Below, piece after piece: positions 1 through 8,441 of a stretch of DNA of 64,000 bases. The stretch comes from Apibacter mensalis. GTDB lineage: Bacteria > Bacteroidota > Bacteroidia > Flavobacteriales > Weeksellaceae. The first letter of the stretch is position 1. Every line of letters begins with the position of its first letter. The notes below the pieces were generated by a model. The model did no database searches. It saw only the letters and a program-made list of their open reading frames with translations, and was not told where the DNA came from. A program made the translations under genes and the position numbers. Location: contig NZ_LIVM01000006.1 in NCBI RefSeq assembly GCF_001418685.1, positions 62,001 to 126,000 on the forward strand, given 5' to 3'.

Positions 1-350
1 TGTTGAAAATTTTCAATTTTACCAATTCTTTTTACATTATTGTAAACCTCTTTCTCTTTATACTCCAATTGTTTCTCATAAGAAAGATTTTGCCATTTAC
101 ACCCTCCACATATCCCAAAATGAATGCATTCGGGAACCTCTCTATCAGGGGAATATTTTATAAAACCTACAACTTTAGCTTCATAATACTTCTTTTTAGA
201 CTTAATCACCTGTACATTAACCACATCACCCGGTACAGCATAACCCACTAATACTGTTTTTCCTTCTTCTGTTTTACCTATTGCAACTCCCTTAGCACCG
301 GCAGTAATAAGCTCCAAATTGGATATTTGTATATTTTTTTTCCTTCTCAA
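1..350 (-). CDS. rlmD: 23S rRNA (uracil-5-)-methyltransferase RlmD, N-terminal part (cut by window edge)
   Basis: Only the first ~116 codons lie in the window; the gene runs off the left edge. The translation begins RRKKNIQISNLELITAGAKG, a TRAM RNA-binding fold (residues ~5-60), followed by CIHFGICGGCKWQN. That is the Cys-x5-Cys-x2-Cys part of the [4Fe-4S] cluster of the RumA/RlmD/TrmA family, which methylates a uridine of 23S rRNA using S-adenosylmethionine. No ATG is available: the frame is closed upstream by a stop 21 bases before a TTG codon at 350, so TTG is the likely start. It is divergent from the aminotransferase at 529. The catalytic domain is outside the window, so RlmD versus a close paralogue cannot be decided here. 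Confidence 0.85.
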   Translation of the reverse strand, partial: MRRKKNIQISNLELITAGAKGVAIGKTEEGKTVLVGYAVPGDVVNVQVIKSKKKYYEAKVVGFIKYSPDREVPECIHFGICGGCKWQNLSYEKQLEYKEKEVYNNVKRIGKIENFQ

Positions 351-486
351 TCTGCAGAATATAAAATAAGGTTACAAAAATACACAAAAAATGTATTTTA
401 TAAAAAGAGTTTCTATATACTGATTTTGAACTGGATAATGCAAACATTTTTATCTTATAAAACTATTTTAATCTAAAAAAATGCTG

Positions 487-494
487 TATTTTTG
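487..494 (+). promoter_or_regulatory. -7 box of the aminotransferase promoter
   Basis: TATTTTTG matches the Bacteroidota sigma-A -7 element TAnnTTTG and lies 34 bases before the ATG at 529. No clear -33 TTTG is visible; an AT-rich TTTTA sits at the right distance. Confidence 0.5.
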
Positions 495-528
495 ATTCTT
501 GAAAACAAAACAAAATTATTAGTCCACA

Positions 529-1713
529 ATGAATTTATTATCTGATCGCCTTAATCGTCTTAGCTATTCTCAAACTTTTGTAATGTCTAATAAAGCTCGA
601 GAATTAAAAGCTCAAGGAATCAATGTTATTAGCCTAACTTTGGGAGAACCTGATTTTGAAATTCCGGAATTTGTCAGGGAATCTGCTATCAAAGCGATTA
701 AAGATGGAGTAAAATCCTATACTCCTGTTCCCGGATATCCGGAATTAAGAAAAGCTATAGCAAATAAATTTAAAAGAGATAATAATTTAGAATATCAACC
801 CGATCAAATTGTCGTTTCAACCGGTGGAAAACAGTCTATCATTAACGTATTGCTTTCTATTATTAATGATGGTGATGAGGTAATCGTTCCGGCACCTTAT
901 TGGGTAAGCTACTATGAAATGGTTAAACTTGCCGGCGGGGAAAATATTGTTGTAAAAACTACCATTGACACAGACTTTAAAATTACCCCTGAACAGCTTG
1001 AAAATGCGATTACCCCTAAGACCAAGGCATTTTTATTTAGCTCTCCATGTAATCCTTCAGGAACTGTTTACACTAAAGATGAGTTATATGCCTTAGCTAA
1101 AGTTTTAGAAAAGTATCCAAATATAATTATTATTTCCGATGAAATATATGAATATATTAATTATGAAGGAAAACATGAAAGTATAGCTCAATTTCCGGAA
1201 GTTTTTGAGCAGACTGTAACAATTAATGGGGTATCAAAATCATATGCTATGACAGGTTGGAGAATTGGATATTTAGGAGCTCCCAAATGGCTTTCTAATG
1301 CTTGTGATAAAATTCAAGGACAAATGACATCAGGAGCTAATTGTATTGCTCAAATGGCATCAATAACAGCTATAGAAGCAAATCCTTCGGTTATCAATTA
1401 TATGATTGACGGTTTCAAAAAGAGACGAGAGCTTGTATACAATTTATTACTTGAAATTCCTGGGATTAAAGTAAATAAACCAGCTGGTGCTTTTTATTTT
1501 TTTCCTGATGTTTCATTTTATTTTGGAAAAACTATTCAAGGACATAAAATTACAAATTCAGATGATTTTGCCTTATTATTATTAGAAAAAGCACATGTTG
1601 CAACGGTGGGCGGAGTATGTTTCGGTAATAGTAATTGCATAAGATTGTCCTATGCTGCTTCTGAGGAAGATCTTATCGAGGCTTTGAAAAGAATTAAAAA
1701 CACTTTATCGTAA
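529..1713 (+). CDS. Pyridoxal-phosphate aminotransferase, aspartate aminotransferase type Ib
   Basis: This 394-residue fold-type I aminotransferase most likely transfers an amino group from aspartate to 2-oxoglutarate in the cytoplasm. The PLP lysine is K237 in GVSKSYAMTGWRIGY, with D204 in SDEIYE, N175 in SSPCNPSGT, and the substrate carboxylate arginine in NCIRLSYA near the C-terminus. The N-terminus and the TGWRIGY signature match class Ib aspartate aminotransferases common in Bacteroidota. Length is normal for the family. It is a single-gene unit with a -7 box 34 bases upstream and a strong terminator 28 bases after the stop. Class Ib enzymes can also use prephenate or aromatic substrates, so exact specificity is inferred. 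Confidence 0.9.
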   Translation: MNLLSDRLNRLSYSQTFVMSNKARELKAQGINVISLTLGEPDFEIPEFVRESAIKAIKDGVKSYTPVPGYPELRKAIANKFKRDNNLEYQPDQIVVSTGGKQSIINVLLSIINDGDEVIVPAPYWVSYYEMVKLAGGENIVVKTTIDTDFKITPEQLENAITPKTKAFLFSSPCNPSGTVYTKDELYALAKVLEKYPNIIIISDEIYEYINYEGKHESIAQFPEVFEQTVTINGVSKSYAMTGWRIGYLGAPKWLSNACDKIQGQMTSGANCIAQMASITAIEANPSVINYMIDGFKKRRELVYNLLLEIPGIKVNKPAGAFYFFPDVSFYFGKTIQGHKITNSDDFALLLLEKAHVATVGGVCFGNSNCIRLSYAASEEDLIEALKRIKNTLS

Positions 1714-1740
1714 AAAATAAATTGTTTTTGATTATAAAAA

Positions 1741-1776
1741 ATAAAAGCTGTGAAAATTCACAGCTTTTATTTTTTA
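1741..1776. terminator. Bidirectional intrinsic terminator
   Basis: A perfect 14-bp inverted repeat (1741-1754 and 1757-1770, two bases between) around AAAGCTGTGAA is followed by a T tract. It lies between the convergent aminotransferase and YegP-like genes and can serve both. Confidence 0.85.
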
Positions 1777-1819
1777 ATAAATATTCAAACCTAATTTTTT
1801 TAGGTTCCGGTCAATTCAT

Positions 1820-2146
1820 CTATTTAGATAAATCAACCGTTTCTGCTGTTGGGGCATTGTTCATTACTGATTTTACACCATTTTTAGCATTAGTTTCATT
1901 GTCATAAAGTTCACTGGTCCCTACTATTTGCCCGTTACCGGCCTTTAGGTTAAAGAACCACTTTTTGTTAGTGGACTGTTTCAATTCAAAACGATCTTCG
2001 TTTTTAGAATTTCTTTTTACAGAACTAACTCCTTTTTGACAATTTGTTTTCTGGGTATACCCTTCACTTGCCAGGATAATCTGCCCGTTTTTCGCTTTCA
2101 GTCTAAATCGAAAAGCACCTGATTTGTCTTTAAAAATTTCAAACAT
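1820..2146 (-). CDS. YegP-family protein with two DUF1508 repeats
   Basis: This 108-residue protein consists of two tandem ~50-residue DUF1508 modules: residues 1-48, with FEIFKDKSGAFRFRLKAKNG and ILASEGY, and residues 52-100, with RFELKQS, WFFNLKAGNG and SELYD. Each carries the typical FxFxLKAxNGxII motif. DUF1508/YegP proteins are small cytoplasmic beta-rich proteins of unknown biochemical role, often dimeric or tandem. The gene is monocistronic, convergent with the aminotransferase, and shares its terminator. Function remains unknown. Confidence 0.9.
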   Translation of the reverse strand: MFEIFKDKSGAFRFRLKAKNGQIILASEGYTQKTNCQKGVSSVKRNSKNEDRFELKQSTNKKWFFNLKAGNGQIVGTSELYDNETNAKNGVKSVMNNAPTAETVDLSK

Positions 2147-2372
2147 AGTTGTACAAATTTTAGTCTTACTTTATTAAGCTTTTTAGTGTTATTTATCCAA
2201 CTAATTACAATATTCTTGTTTTTTTCAAACAAATAATAAAGTAATAATGTTCTATTTTTCGAAATAATTTCATACAAAGATATAAGTTCTAATTAATAAA
2301 GAACAAGAATAATATATTTTTATGACATTATACACATAATGTTTTCTAATATTATTACCATAAGTGCTTATT

Positions 2373-3152
2373 TTACATGTTTTTTTGTCTTTGCATTTCA
2401 TAACAAACAATTGCAACGGCATTACTTACATTTAAGGAATCAATTTGTCCTTTCATAGGAATTAATATATTCTGTTCTATTTTGTCTTTCCAATATTCAG
2501 AAATTCCGGAATGTTCAGTACCGAATATAACTGAAGCTGATTGTCTAAAATCAACATTTTGTATAATAATTGAAGATTGACTCATATAAGTAGCATAAAT
2601 CGGTATCTCTTTTTTTATAAGAAAATCATATATATTTGTATTTTTTGTTGATATAATAGGAATATTAAAAAAACTTCCTACTGATGACCGTAATACATTC
2701 GGGTTATATATATCGGCTTTTTCTTCACATACCACAACCATATCTACACCAAACGCATCTGCAGACCTGCATATTGCCCCAAGGTTACCCGGTTTTTCCA
2801 ATGATTCAATTATCAGAATAAACGGATTATCCGGTAATTTAACTTGGTTTAATTCATGGGTCTTATACTCATAAACCCCAAGAATTCCCTCTGACATTTT
2901 CCTGTATGCTATCTTATCATATACAGACTGAGAAACTTCATATTTAATAACGGAAGAAGGAAGTGTGATAGAGTTCTGAAAAATATGAGATTGTACGTAA
3001 AATTCAAGAGGAACAAAACCATTTTTTAAGGCAAAAAGATTTTCCTTTTTACCTTCAACAACGAATTTCCTTTGATTTTTCCTTTCTTTACTTTTTTCTA
3101 ATAATTTTACTAAATTCTTTATTTTTGGATTTTTATTACTTTCTATATACAT
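2373..3152 (-). CDS. SpoU/TrmH-family RNA 2'-O-methyltransferase
   Basis: This 259-residue enzyme has the SpoU (SPOUT) trefoil-knot motifs. Motif 1 is EKPGNLGAICRSADAFG, motif 2 is IFGTEHSGIS, and motif 3 is IPMKGQIDSLNVSNAVAIV, the SAM-binding knot. An N-terminal ~95-residue substrate-binding domain is typical of the rRNA methyltransferases RlmB and TrmH-like RsmE relatives. It likely 2'-O-methylates a ribose in rRNA or tRNA; the target cannot be told from sequence. The frame extends to a TTG at 3173, but a -7 box occupies 3171-3178, so transcription must begin near 3164 and ATG 3152 is the plausible start. It is divergent from the barnase gene. Confidence 0.9.
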   Translation of the reverse strand: MYIESNKNPKIKNLVKLLEKSKERKNQRKFVVEGKKENLFALKNGFVPLEFYVQSHIFQNSITLPSSVIKYEVSQSVYDKIAYRKMSEGILGVYEYKTHELNQVKLPDNPFILIIESLEKPGNLGAICRSADAFGVDMVVVCEEKADIYNPNVLRSSVGSFFNIPIISTKNTNIYDFLIKKEIPIYATYMSQSSIIIQNVDFRQSASVIFGTEHSGISEYWKDKIEQNILIPMKGQIDSLNVSNAVAIVCYEMQRQKNM

Positions 3153-3170
3153 GATATAAAAGAAATTTGG

Positions 3171-3178
3171 CAAAAGTA
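3171..3178 (-). promoter_or_regulatory. -7 box of the SpoU methyltransferase gene
   Basis: Read on the minus strand this is TACTTTTG (TAnnTTTG). It lies 18 bases upstream of ATG 3152 and overlaps the upstream TTG at 3173, which argues against that TTG as the start. Confidence 0.6.
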
Positions 3179-3214
3179 AAAAAACTTATTTATTATTTAG
3201 ATAATTTTATTAGT

Positions 3215-3222
3215 TATATTTG
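3215..3222 (+). promoter_or_regulatory. -7 box immediately upstream of the barnase gene
   Basis: TATATTTG matches TAnnTTTG. Only ten bases separate it from the ATG at 3233, so the transcript would be leaderless or have a leader of a few bases. Confidence 0.5.
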
Positions 3223-3232
3223 AATTATTAGC

Positions 3233-3679
3233 ATGAAAATTAAAAAACAATCCCTTTTTTATAGTCTTTTCTTCGGTGTTTTATTGATAATTTCCTTAAT
3301 CCTTAGTTATAACCTTTCAAACAAAAAATTAAATCTTGAACAATTTAATATAGAACAACTAAGTTCAGAAGATATTGTTATCAATTATATAAAAAAAAAA
3401 CATTCCTTACCCAATTATTATATTAAAAAAATGGAGGCTCGTAAAGCAGGTTGGAGACCTGAAAAAGGTAATCTTTGTCGAATACTTCCAGGTAAAATAA
3501 TTGGTGGCGATATATTTAAAAATATAGAAAATAAAATTCCTTCCAAAAAGGGAAGAAAATGGATAGAAGCAGATTTAAATTATAAATGCGGAATGAGAGG
3601 ACTGGATCGAGTTATATTTTCCAATGATGGACTAATTTTTGTAACTTATGACCATTATAAGACGTTTCAACAAAGATGA
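3233..3679 (+). CDS. Barnase-type guanyl-specific ribonuclease, membrane-anchored or secreted
   Basis: This 148-residue protein has an N-terminal hydrophobic segment (residues ~8-26: signal peptide or anchor) and a ribonuclease N1/T1-superfamily domain (~45-148). The domain keeps barnase landmarks in order: LPNYYIKKMEARKAGW, KGNLC, PGKIIGGDIF, GRKWIEADLNY and TYDHYKTF. The catalytic set maps exactly onto barnase K27/E73/R83/R87/H102 as K66/E112/R122/R126/H141, with identical spacing, so it should be an active endoribonuclease. A barstar-like gene overlaps its stop by ATGA, making a toxin/immunity pair. Two extra cysteines (82, 119) could form a disulfide, as suits an exported enzyme. Role (competition or RNA scavenging) is inferred. 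Confidence 0.93.
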   Translation: MKIKKQSLFYSLFFGVLLIISLILSYNLSNKKLNLEQFNIEQLSSEDIVINYIKKKHSLPNYYIKKMEARKAGWRPEKGNLCRILPGKIIGGDIFKNIENKIPSKKGRKWIEADLNYKCGMRGLDRVIFSNDGLIFVTYDHYKTFQQR

Positions 3680-3951
3680 AAACCGTATCTTTTGACTTTA
3701 ACTCCATTTCTTCTTTAACTAAATTTTACCAAGTTTTTCAAAAAAAGTTTGGGCTGCACCCGGATATGGTAAATAATTTAGACGGACTTTGGGATACACT
3801 TACGGGTATAATTGAATTACCTGTAAAAATTAATTTTCAAAATCTAAATTTAGATAAACTTGAAAAATTTAACAATTTAATCACGCTATTTGAAGAAGCT
3901 GAAAAAGAAACTGATAGCGAACTTATGTTTTCTTATTTTTTATCCAGCTAA
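3676..3951 (+). CDS. Barstar-family ribonuclease inhibitor (immunity protein)
   Basis: This 91-residue cytoplasmic protein has no signal peptide. The barstar core MVNNLDGLWDTLTG is clear. D36, W39 and D40 correspond to barstar D35, W38 and D39, which plug the barnase active site, and E74 in LFEEAEK corresponds to barstar E76. It starts inside the stop codon of the barnase gene (ATGA overlap), so synthesis is translationally coupled, and each cell making the RNase also makes its inhibitor. Length matches barstar (90 residues). Assignment rests on motif and context together; both are strong. Confidence 0.92.
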   Translation: MKTVSFDFNSISSLTKFYQVFQKKFGLHPDMVNNLDGLWDTLTGIIELPVKINFQNLNLDKLEKFNNLITLFEEAEKETDSELMFSYFLSS

Positions 3952-3966
3952 CTTATAATTTTGGAT

Positions 3967-3974
3967 TATCTTTG
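3967..3974 (+). promoter_or_regulatory. -7 box of the GT2-DUF4296-thioredoxin operon
   Basis: TATCTTTG matches TAnnTTTG and lies 41 bases before the GTG start at 4016. Confidence 0.55.
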
Positions 3975-4015
3975 TTACTATAAACATAAATTTACTTTAT
4001 TAAAATCAGTATGCT

Positions 4016-4741
4016 GTGCCCGATAAAAAACTAGTCATAATGCCTACATACAATGAAATTGAAAATATTAAAGATATCATTTCTTGTGTATTTAGCCTGG
4101 AGGAGGATTTTGATATATTGATTGTGGATGATTCCTCTCCTGATGGTACAGGTTCGTTGGTGAAAGAACTCATCCCCAAATATTCCAATCGTCTTTTTTT
4201 AGAAGAAAGAAGTGCTAAAAATGGATTAGGAAGGGCCTATATACATGGTTTCAAATGGGCATTACATAAAGGGTATGATTATATCTTTGAAATGGACGCA
4301 GACTTTTCGCATAATCCTAAGGATTTGGTTAAACTTTATCAGGCTTGTAAAAATGGTGCAGATTTGGCTGTCGGATCTCGTTATTGTCAAGGGGTTAATG
4401 TAGTTAATTGGCCTATGAACCGGGTCTTGCTTTCCTTTTTTGCCTCTAAATATGTACTTTTAATTACCGGTTTACCCATTAATGATTCAACCGCAGGTTT
4501 CGTTTGTTTCACAAGAAAAGTACTTGAGGAATTACCTTTAGACAAGGTGGAATTAGTGGGATATGGTTTTCAAATAGAAATGAAATTCCGCGCTTATTGT
4601 AAAAAATTTAAAATTGTTGAAATTCCTATTATATTTACAGACCGAACTAAAGGGCAATCAAAGATGAGTGGCGCCATCATAAGTGAAGCTGTTTTCGGTG
4701 TAATTAAAATGAAATTTATGTCTTTATTAGGAAGATTATGA
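4016..4741 (+). CDS. Polyprenol-monophosphomannose synthase-like glycosyltransferase (GT2, DPM1 type)
   Basis: This 241-residue cytoplasmic GT2 enzyme without transmembrane helices is of the dolichol-phosphate-mannose synthase type. Visible motifs are MPTYNEIENI at the start, DDSSPDGTG, EMDADFSHNP (the metal-binding DxD), VGSRY, INDSTAGFVCF, and the C-terminal RTKGQSKM. It probably transfers mannose or another hexose from a nucleotide sugar to a polyprenyl phosphate at the inner membrane, feeding glycoprotein or glycan assembly. The start is a GTG at 4016; the ATG five bases earlier is out of frame and stops after seven codons. Its stop overlaps the next gene by ATGA. The exact sugar and acceptor are unproven. 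Confidence 0.9.
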   Translation: MPDKKLVIMPTYNEIENIKDIISCVFSLEEDFDILIVDDSSPDGTGSLVKELIPKYSNRLFLEERSAKNGLGRAYIHGFKWALHKGYDYIFEMDADFSHNPKDLVKLYQACKNGADLAVGSRYCQGVNVVNWPMNRVLLSFFASKYVLLITGLPINDSTAGFVCFTRKVLEELPLDKVELVGYGFQIEMKFRAYCKKFKIVEIPIIFTDRTKGQSKMSGAIISEAVFGVIKMKFMSLLGRL

Positions 4742-5103
4742 AACTTTTTATATATCTATTCATTTGCCTGTCTTTATCGCTTTTTTCTTGTCATCATCCG
4801 CTTGAAAAACCTGATCATCTTTTGCTTAAAACGGATATGATAGCTATTTTAAGCGACATATATTTATATAAACAAACTCCAACTAATTTCCCCTTAGATA
4901 AAGAAACCGCATTTGACACTTATGTTACAATATTTAAGGCTCATCATACCACTAAAGAAATTTTTCAAAACAGTTATGTATATTATTATGCTGATGCAAA
5001 TGCTTTACAACATATATATGATAGAGTAATTGATAATCTGAAAAGCAAATTAACCAAAGATCAGCAGCTCCAATTAAAAGAAGAATTATCTGAAACGCAT
5101 TAA
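4738..5103 (+). CDS. DUF4296 lipoprotein
   Basis: This 121-residue protein has a lipoprotein signal peptide (residues 1-17, lipobox LFSC with C18). The DUF4296 core starts at LEKPDHLLLKTDMIAILSDI and continues through a helical region rich in charged residues. DUF4296 proteins are small Bacteroidota lipoproteins of unknown function. Overlap with the GT2 gene by four bases and a 4-base gap to the next gene suggest an operon, as is often seen for DUF4296 downstream of the polyprenol-mannose synthase. Confidence 0.8.
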   Translation: MKLFIYLFICLSLSLFSCHHPLEKPDHLLLKTDMIAILSDIYLYKQTPTNFPLDKETAFDTYVTIFKAHHTTKEIFQNSYVYYYADANALQHIYDRVIDNLKSKLTKDQQLQLKEELSETH

Positions 5104-5107
5104 TAAA

Positions 5108-5590
5108 ATGAAAATTAAACTTTTGGCATTAGTAATATTTATTGTCTCTATTGTTTATTCACAAGATAAAAAATTATATAACCCTAATGATAATGCTCAT
5201 CAAAAAATTGATTCTTGCATTAGTAAAGCTAAAAAAGAAAATAAATTTATTTTGCTTCAAATAGGTGGAAATTGGTGTATTTGGTGCATTCGTTTCGAAA
5301 ATTTAACACAAAAAAGTGATGTTATTAAAAATATTTTAATGAATAATTTTATTGTATACCATTTAAATTACTCAAAAGAAAATAAAAATGAATCTATTTT
5401 AGCTAGTTTAGGTTTTCCTCAACGTTTCGGGTTTCCGGTATTTGTGATTTTAAATGAAAACGGAGAGAGAATTCATACGCAACAATCCGATTTTTTAGAG
5501 GAAAATAATTCAGGATATGATATTAAAAAAGTTGAAAATTTTTTAAATAATTGGTCTCCTAAAGCTCTTGATCCGAAATTATATAAATAA
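5108..5590 (+). CDS. Secreted thioredoxin-fold protein with a CxxC site
   Basis: This 160-residue protein has a cleavable signal peptide (cleavage about VYS/QD, residue 18/19). A thioredoxin-like domain (Thioredoxin_7/DUF255 type) follows, with GGNWCIWCIRF holding the redox pair C57/C60 and a cis-proline segment at FGFPVFVILNENG. It probably acts in the periplasm as a thiol-disulfide reductase or isomerase; the partner is unknown. It is the last gene of the GT2-DUF4296 unit, four bases after the previous stop. No terminator is evident downstream. Confidence 0.85.
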   Translation: MKIKLLALVIFIVSIVYSQDKKLYNPNDNAHQKIDSCISKAKKENKFILLQIGGNWCIWCIRFENLTQKSDVIKNILMNNFIVYHLNYSKENKNESILASLGFPQRFGFPVFVILNENGERIHTQQSDFLEENNSGYDIKKVENFLNNWSPKALDPKLYK

Positions 5591-5756
5591 TTCGCGTGCA
5601 TATATTTTGATTTTATATTTATTTTAGCTACTAAATTTTATTATATAAAGTTTCGAATTATACCGAGATTATTTATAAGTGACACTTAAACTTTTAAAAT
5701 ATGTTGGAATAAATTTATATAATTTAAAAAATATTAATTCATTAAAATAACCTTGT

Positions 5757-7892
5757 ATGATATTTAATAAAAATATATTATTATCTATAATTTTATATTT
5801 ATCAATACTATATTCTTATGCACAGAAAATAACATTAGAAGAAATATGGAGTGGCAAGTTTTATCCTAAAACCATTTCAGGAATAAATTCATTAAAAAAT
5901 GGCAAAGAATATACTATTCTAACCAAAAATGGGATTGAAAAATATTCTTACGAAAATTTTGATAAAATCTGTACTATCATTTCGGGAAACTACTCTGATT
6001 ATCAATTTAATAATAATGAAGATTGTTTACTTTTAGAAAGAGAATTTTCTTCGCTATACCGTCATTCAAAAGTAGGAATTTACACTCTGTATAATATAAA
6101 AACCCAATCATTATTTGAAGTTTTTAATAAAAGACCTATACAAGAGCCTATTTTTTCACCTGATGGTACCCAATTAGCATTTGTTTACGAAAATAATATT
6201 TATTACCAGGAATTTCCATCGTTAAAAATAACACAAGTAACTCATGATGGTAAAAAAAATAAAATTATAAATGGAATTTCAGATTGGGTATATGAAGAGG
6301 AGTTTGGACATGTTAGAAATTTTGAATGGTCACCTGACGGCAAAAATATTGCCTATATACATTTTGATGAATCTCATGTAAAAGAAGTCAATATTCCACT
6401 CTATGAAACTTATTTATACCCTGAACACCTCATTTACAAATACCCTAAAGCAGGAGAAGCTAATTCCAATGTGGCCTTAAACATATATAATGTAGATAAA
6501 AAAGAAATAAATACAATTTCTTTGTCTAATTACGAAAACTATTATATTATTAAAATTAGATTTTCTTCAACCGGAGATTTATTCGCTATAACTTCTAATC
6601 GGCTTCAAAATAAAATTAATATTATAAGAATAAACCCCACAAATTTTAGTACAAAATTACTAGTATTGGAATCTTCAACCACATGGGTGGACACAGATAA
6701 ATTATATATTGAGTTTTTGCCGGATGGGAATTTTATATTAAATTCCGAAAAAAACGATTATAATCACTTGTATCTTTACAATTATAATGGTCAATTAACA
6801 AAGCAGCTTACTAAAGGAAATTGGGAGGTAACACATATTTATGGGGTTGATAATAAGAATTCCATTGTATACTTTCAATCCAATGAAAAAGGCTCTAATA
6901 ATAGGATAATATCCTCTGTTAATATTAAAAACGGTAAACAAAAAATCTTAACTGACGAATTAGGTACACATGATGCTACATTTAGCACTGACTTTTCATT
7001 TTTCATTGATAAGTTCAGTACTGCAAATACACCACCTTTATTTACATTGAGAAATAATACCGGAAATATAATAAAAACTCTGGAAGATAATTCAACCCTA
7101 CTTTCTTATATCAATAAAAAAGAAATTAAAAAAATGGAATTTATTGACATTCCTACTGATAATGGAATTAATTTAAAATCCTACATTATAAAACCTAAGC
7201 ATTTTAATTCAGAAAAAAAATATCCTGTTTTAATGTATGTCTACGGTGGTCCGGGTTCTCAAACTATAAATAATTCTTGGGATCCATTTAACTATTGGTG
7301 GCACCAAATGCTTGCTCAAGAAGGATATATCATTGTTTCTGTTGATGGCAGGGGTACAGGAGGAAGAGGAGGAAACTTTAAAAAATTAACATATAAGCAA
7401 TTAGGCAAATTAGAGCTGGAAGATCAAATTGCAGCTGCAAAATGGTTGCAAACACAATCTTTTGTCGATGCTAACAGGATTGGAATATGGGGATGGAGTT
7501 TTGGCGGTTATTTAACTTCCCTATGTATGACCAAGTCAAATGGCTTATTTAAAATAGGAATTGCTGTGGCTCCGGTCACCAATTGGAGATTCTATGATAC
7601 CATTTATACTGAACGATTTTTACAAACACCTCAAGAAAATCCTGAAGGATACGATGAAAATTCCCCTATAAATTTTGCAGGAAATCTACAGGGAAAATTC
7701 TTACTAATACATGGTACTGCTGATGACAATGTTCATTTTCAAAATTCAGCAGAAATGATTAAAGCTTTAATTCAAAATGGTAAACAAGTTGATACAGCTA
7801 TTTATCCCGATAAGGATCATAGTATATATGGAGGCAATACCAGATATCATCTATATCAAAAAATGACTAATTATATTAAGTCAAACCTTTAA
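5757..7892 (+). CDS. Dipeptidyl peptidase IV-like serine peptidase (family S9B)
   Basis: This 711-residue exported enzyme has a signal peptide (residues 1-22, ending SYAQ). An N-terminal eight-bladed DPP IV beta-propeller (~40-450) carries the DWVYEEE motif, whose glutamates (E181/E182) bind the substrate N-terminus. A C-terminal alpha/beta-hydrolase domain (~480-711) has the triad S581 (GWSFGG), D656 (HGTADDN) and H688 (KDHSIYG). Spacing D to H is the same as in human DPP4. It should remove X-Pro or X-Ala dipeptides from peptides in the periplasm or at the cell surface. It is a single gene, in a family expanded in Bacteroidota that live on protein. Confidence 0.93.
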   Translation: MIFNKNILLSIILYLSILYSYAQKITLEEIWSGKFYPKTISGINSLKNGKEYTILTKNGIEKYSYENFDKICTIISGNYSDYQFNNNEDCLLLEREFSSLYRHSKVGIYTLYNIKTQSLFEVFNKRPIQEPIFSPDGTQLAFVYENNIYYQEFPSLKITQVTHDGKKNKIINGISDWVYEEEFGHVRNFEWSPDGKNIAYIHFDESHVKEVNIPLYETYLYPEHLIYKYPKAGEANSNVALNIYNVDKKEINTISLSNYENYYIIKIRFSSTGDLFAITSNRLQNKINIIRINPTNFSTKLLVLESSTTWVDTDKLYIEFLPDGNFILNSEKNDYNHLYLYNYNGQLTKQLTKGNWEVTHIYGVDNKNSIVYFQSNEKGSNNRIISSVNIKNGKQKILTDELGTHDATFSTDFSFFIDKFSTANTPPLFTLRNNTGNIIKTLEDNSTLLSYINKKEIKKMEFIDIPTDNGINLKSYIIKPKHFNSEKKYPVLMYVYGGPGSQTINNSWDPFNYWWHQMLAQEGYIIVSVDGRGTGGRGGNFKKLTYKQLGKLELEDQIAAAKWLQTQSFVDANRIGIWGWSFGGYLTSLCMTKSNGLFKIGIAVAPVTNWRFYDTIYTERFLQTPQENPEGYDENSPINFAGNLQGKFLLIHGTADDNVHFQNSAEMIKALIQNGKQVDTAIYPDKDHSIYGGNTRYHLYQKMTNYIKSNL

Positions 7893-8416
7893 AAGAATTT
7901 TAATATTTACCATTATTATTTTGGTATACTGGTTTAAACATAACTTTAATTTTATCAAATTCAAGTCATAAGTATGAACAGGTATATCTATTTTCTTATC
8001 TCATGTAGTAAAATATTTTGTTAATCTATATTAATTTATTTGAAAATTTATTTAAAAATAAAAAAATCAATCCTAACTTTGTATTAATGATGGTTCTATA
8101 ACGTGGCGATATCTAAATTTTAATAAAAATCTTCAAAAAATATAATTAAATAAAATATTTGGCTCAATTTTTGTAAATTAATAGAATTATTTATACTTTG
8201 TAAAAATAATCCTATTTGTTTTTATATTAATAATATAATATTTTTGTGTTAAAAGTTTATTTTTTTAACAAAATAATTATCTTAATATCATTATATTAAT
8301 ACATACACAAATTGTTTAAAAAATTTATTTAATTTTACACTATAATTATTACCAAAAAACCTTTTATATAAAGGGTTACATACAATTATGAATCCCTATA
8401 CTAAATAAAAATGTAT
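7893..8416. other. Gene-free AT-rich intergenic region
   Basis: About 520 bases without a supportable gene. There is a perfect -7-like TAACTTTG at 8074-8081, but the ATG 7 bases downstream opens only a four-codon frame. No tRNA, hairpin terminator or decayed coding sequence was recognised. Confidence 0.5.
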
Positions 8417-8424
8417 TATCTTTG
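8417..8424 (+). promoter_or_regulatory. -7 box of the DUF6909 gene
   Basis: TATCTTTG (TAnnTTTG), 17 bases before the ATG at 8442. Confidence 0.6.
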
Positions 8425-8441
8425 TTTAAAAAATTATCAAG

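Noticed and set aside
3-251. Plus-strand open frame of 82 codons at the left edge
   Set aside because: It is antisense to rlmD, whose [4Fe-4S] cysteines and TRAM domain are clear on the minus strand.
3153-3173. Seven extra N-terminal residues for the SpoU methyltransferase (TTG start)
   Set aside because: The -7 promoter box overlaps this TTG, so the codon would not be transcribed.
8074-8100. Promoter-like TAACTTTG followed by ATG
   Set aside because: The frame ends after four codons (MMVL) and nothing coding follows; an RNA gene cannot be excluded but has no support.
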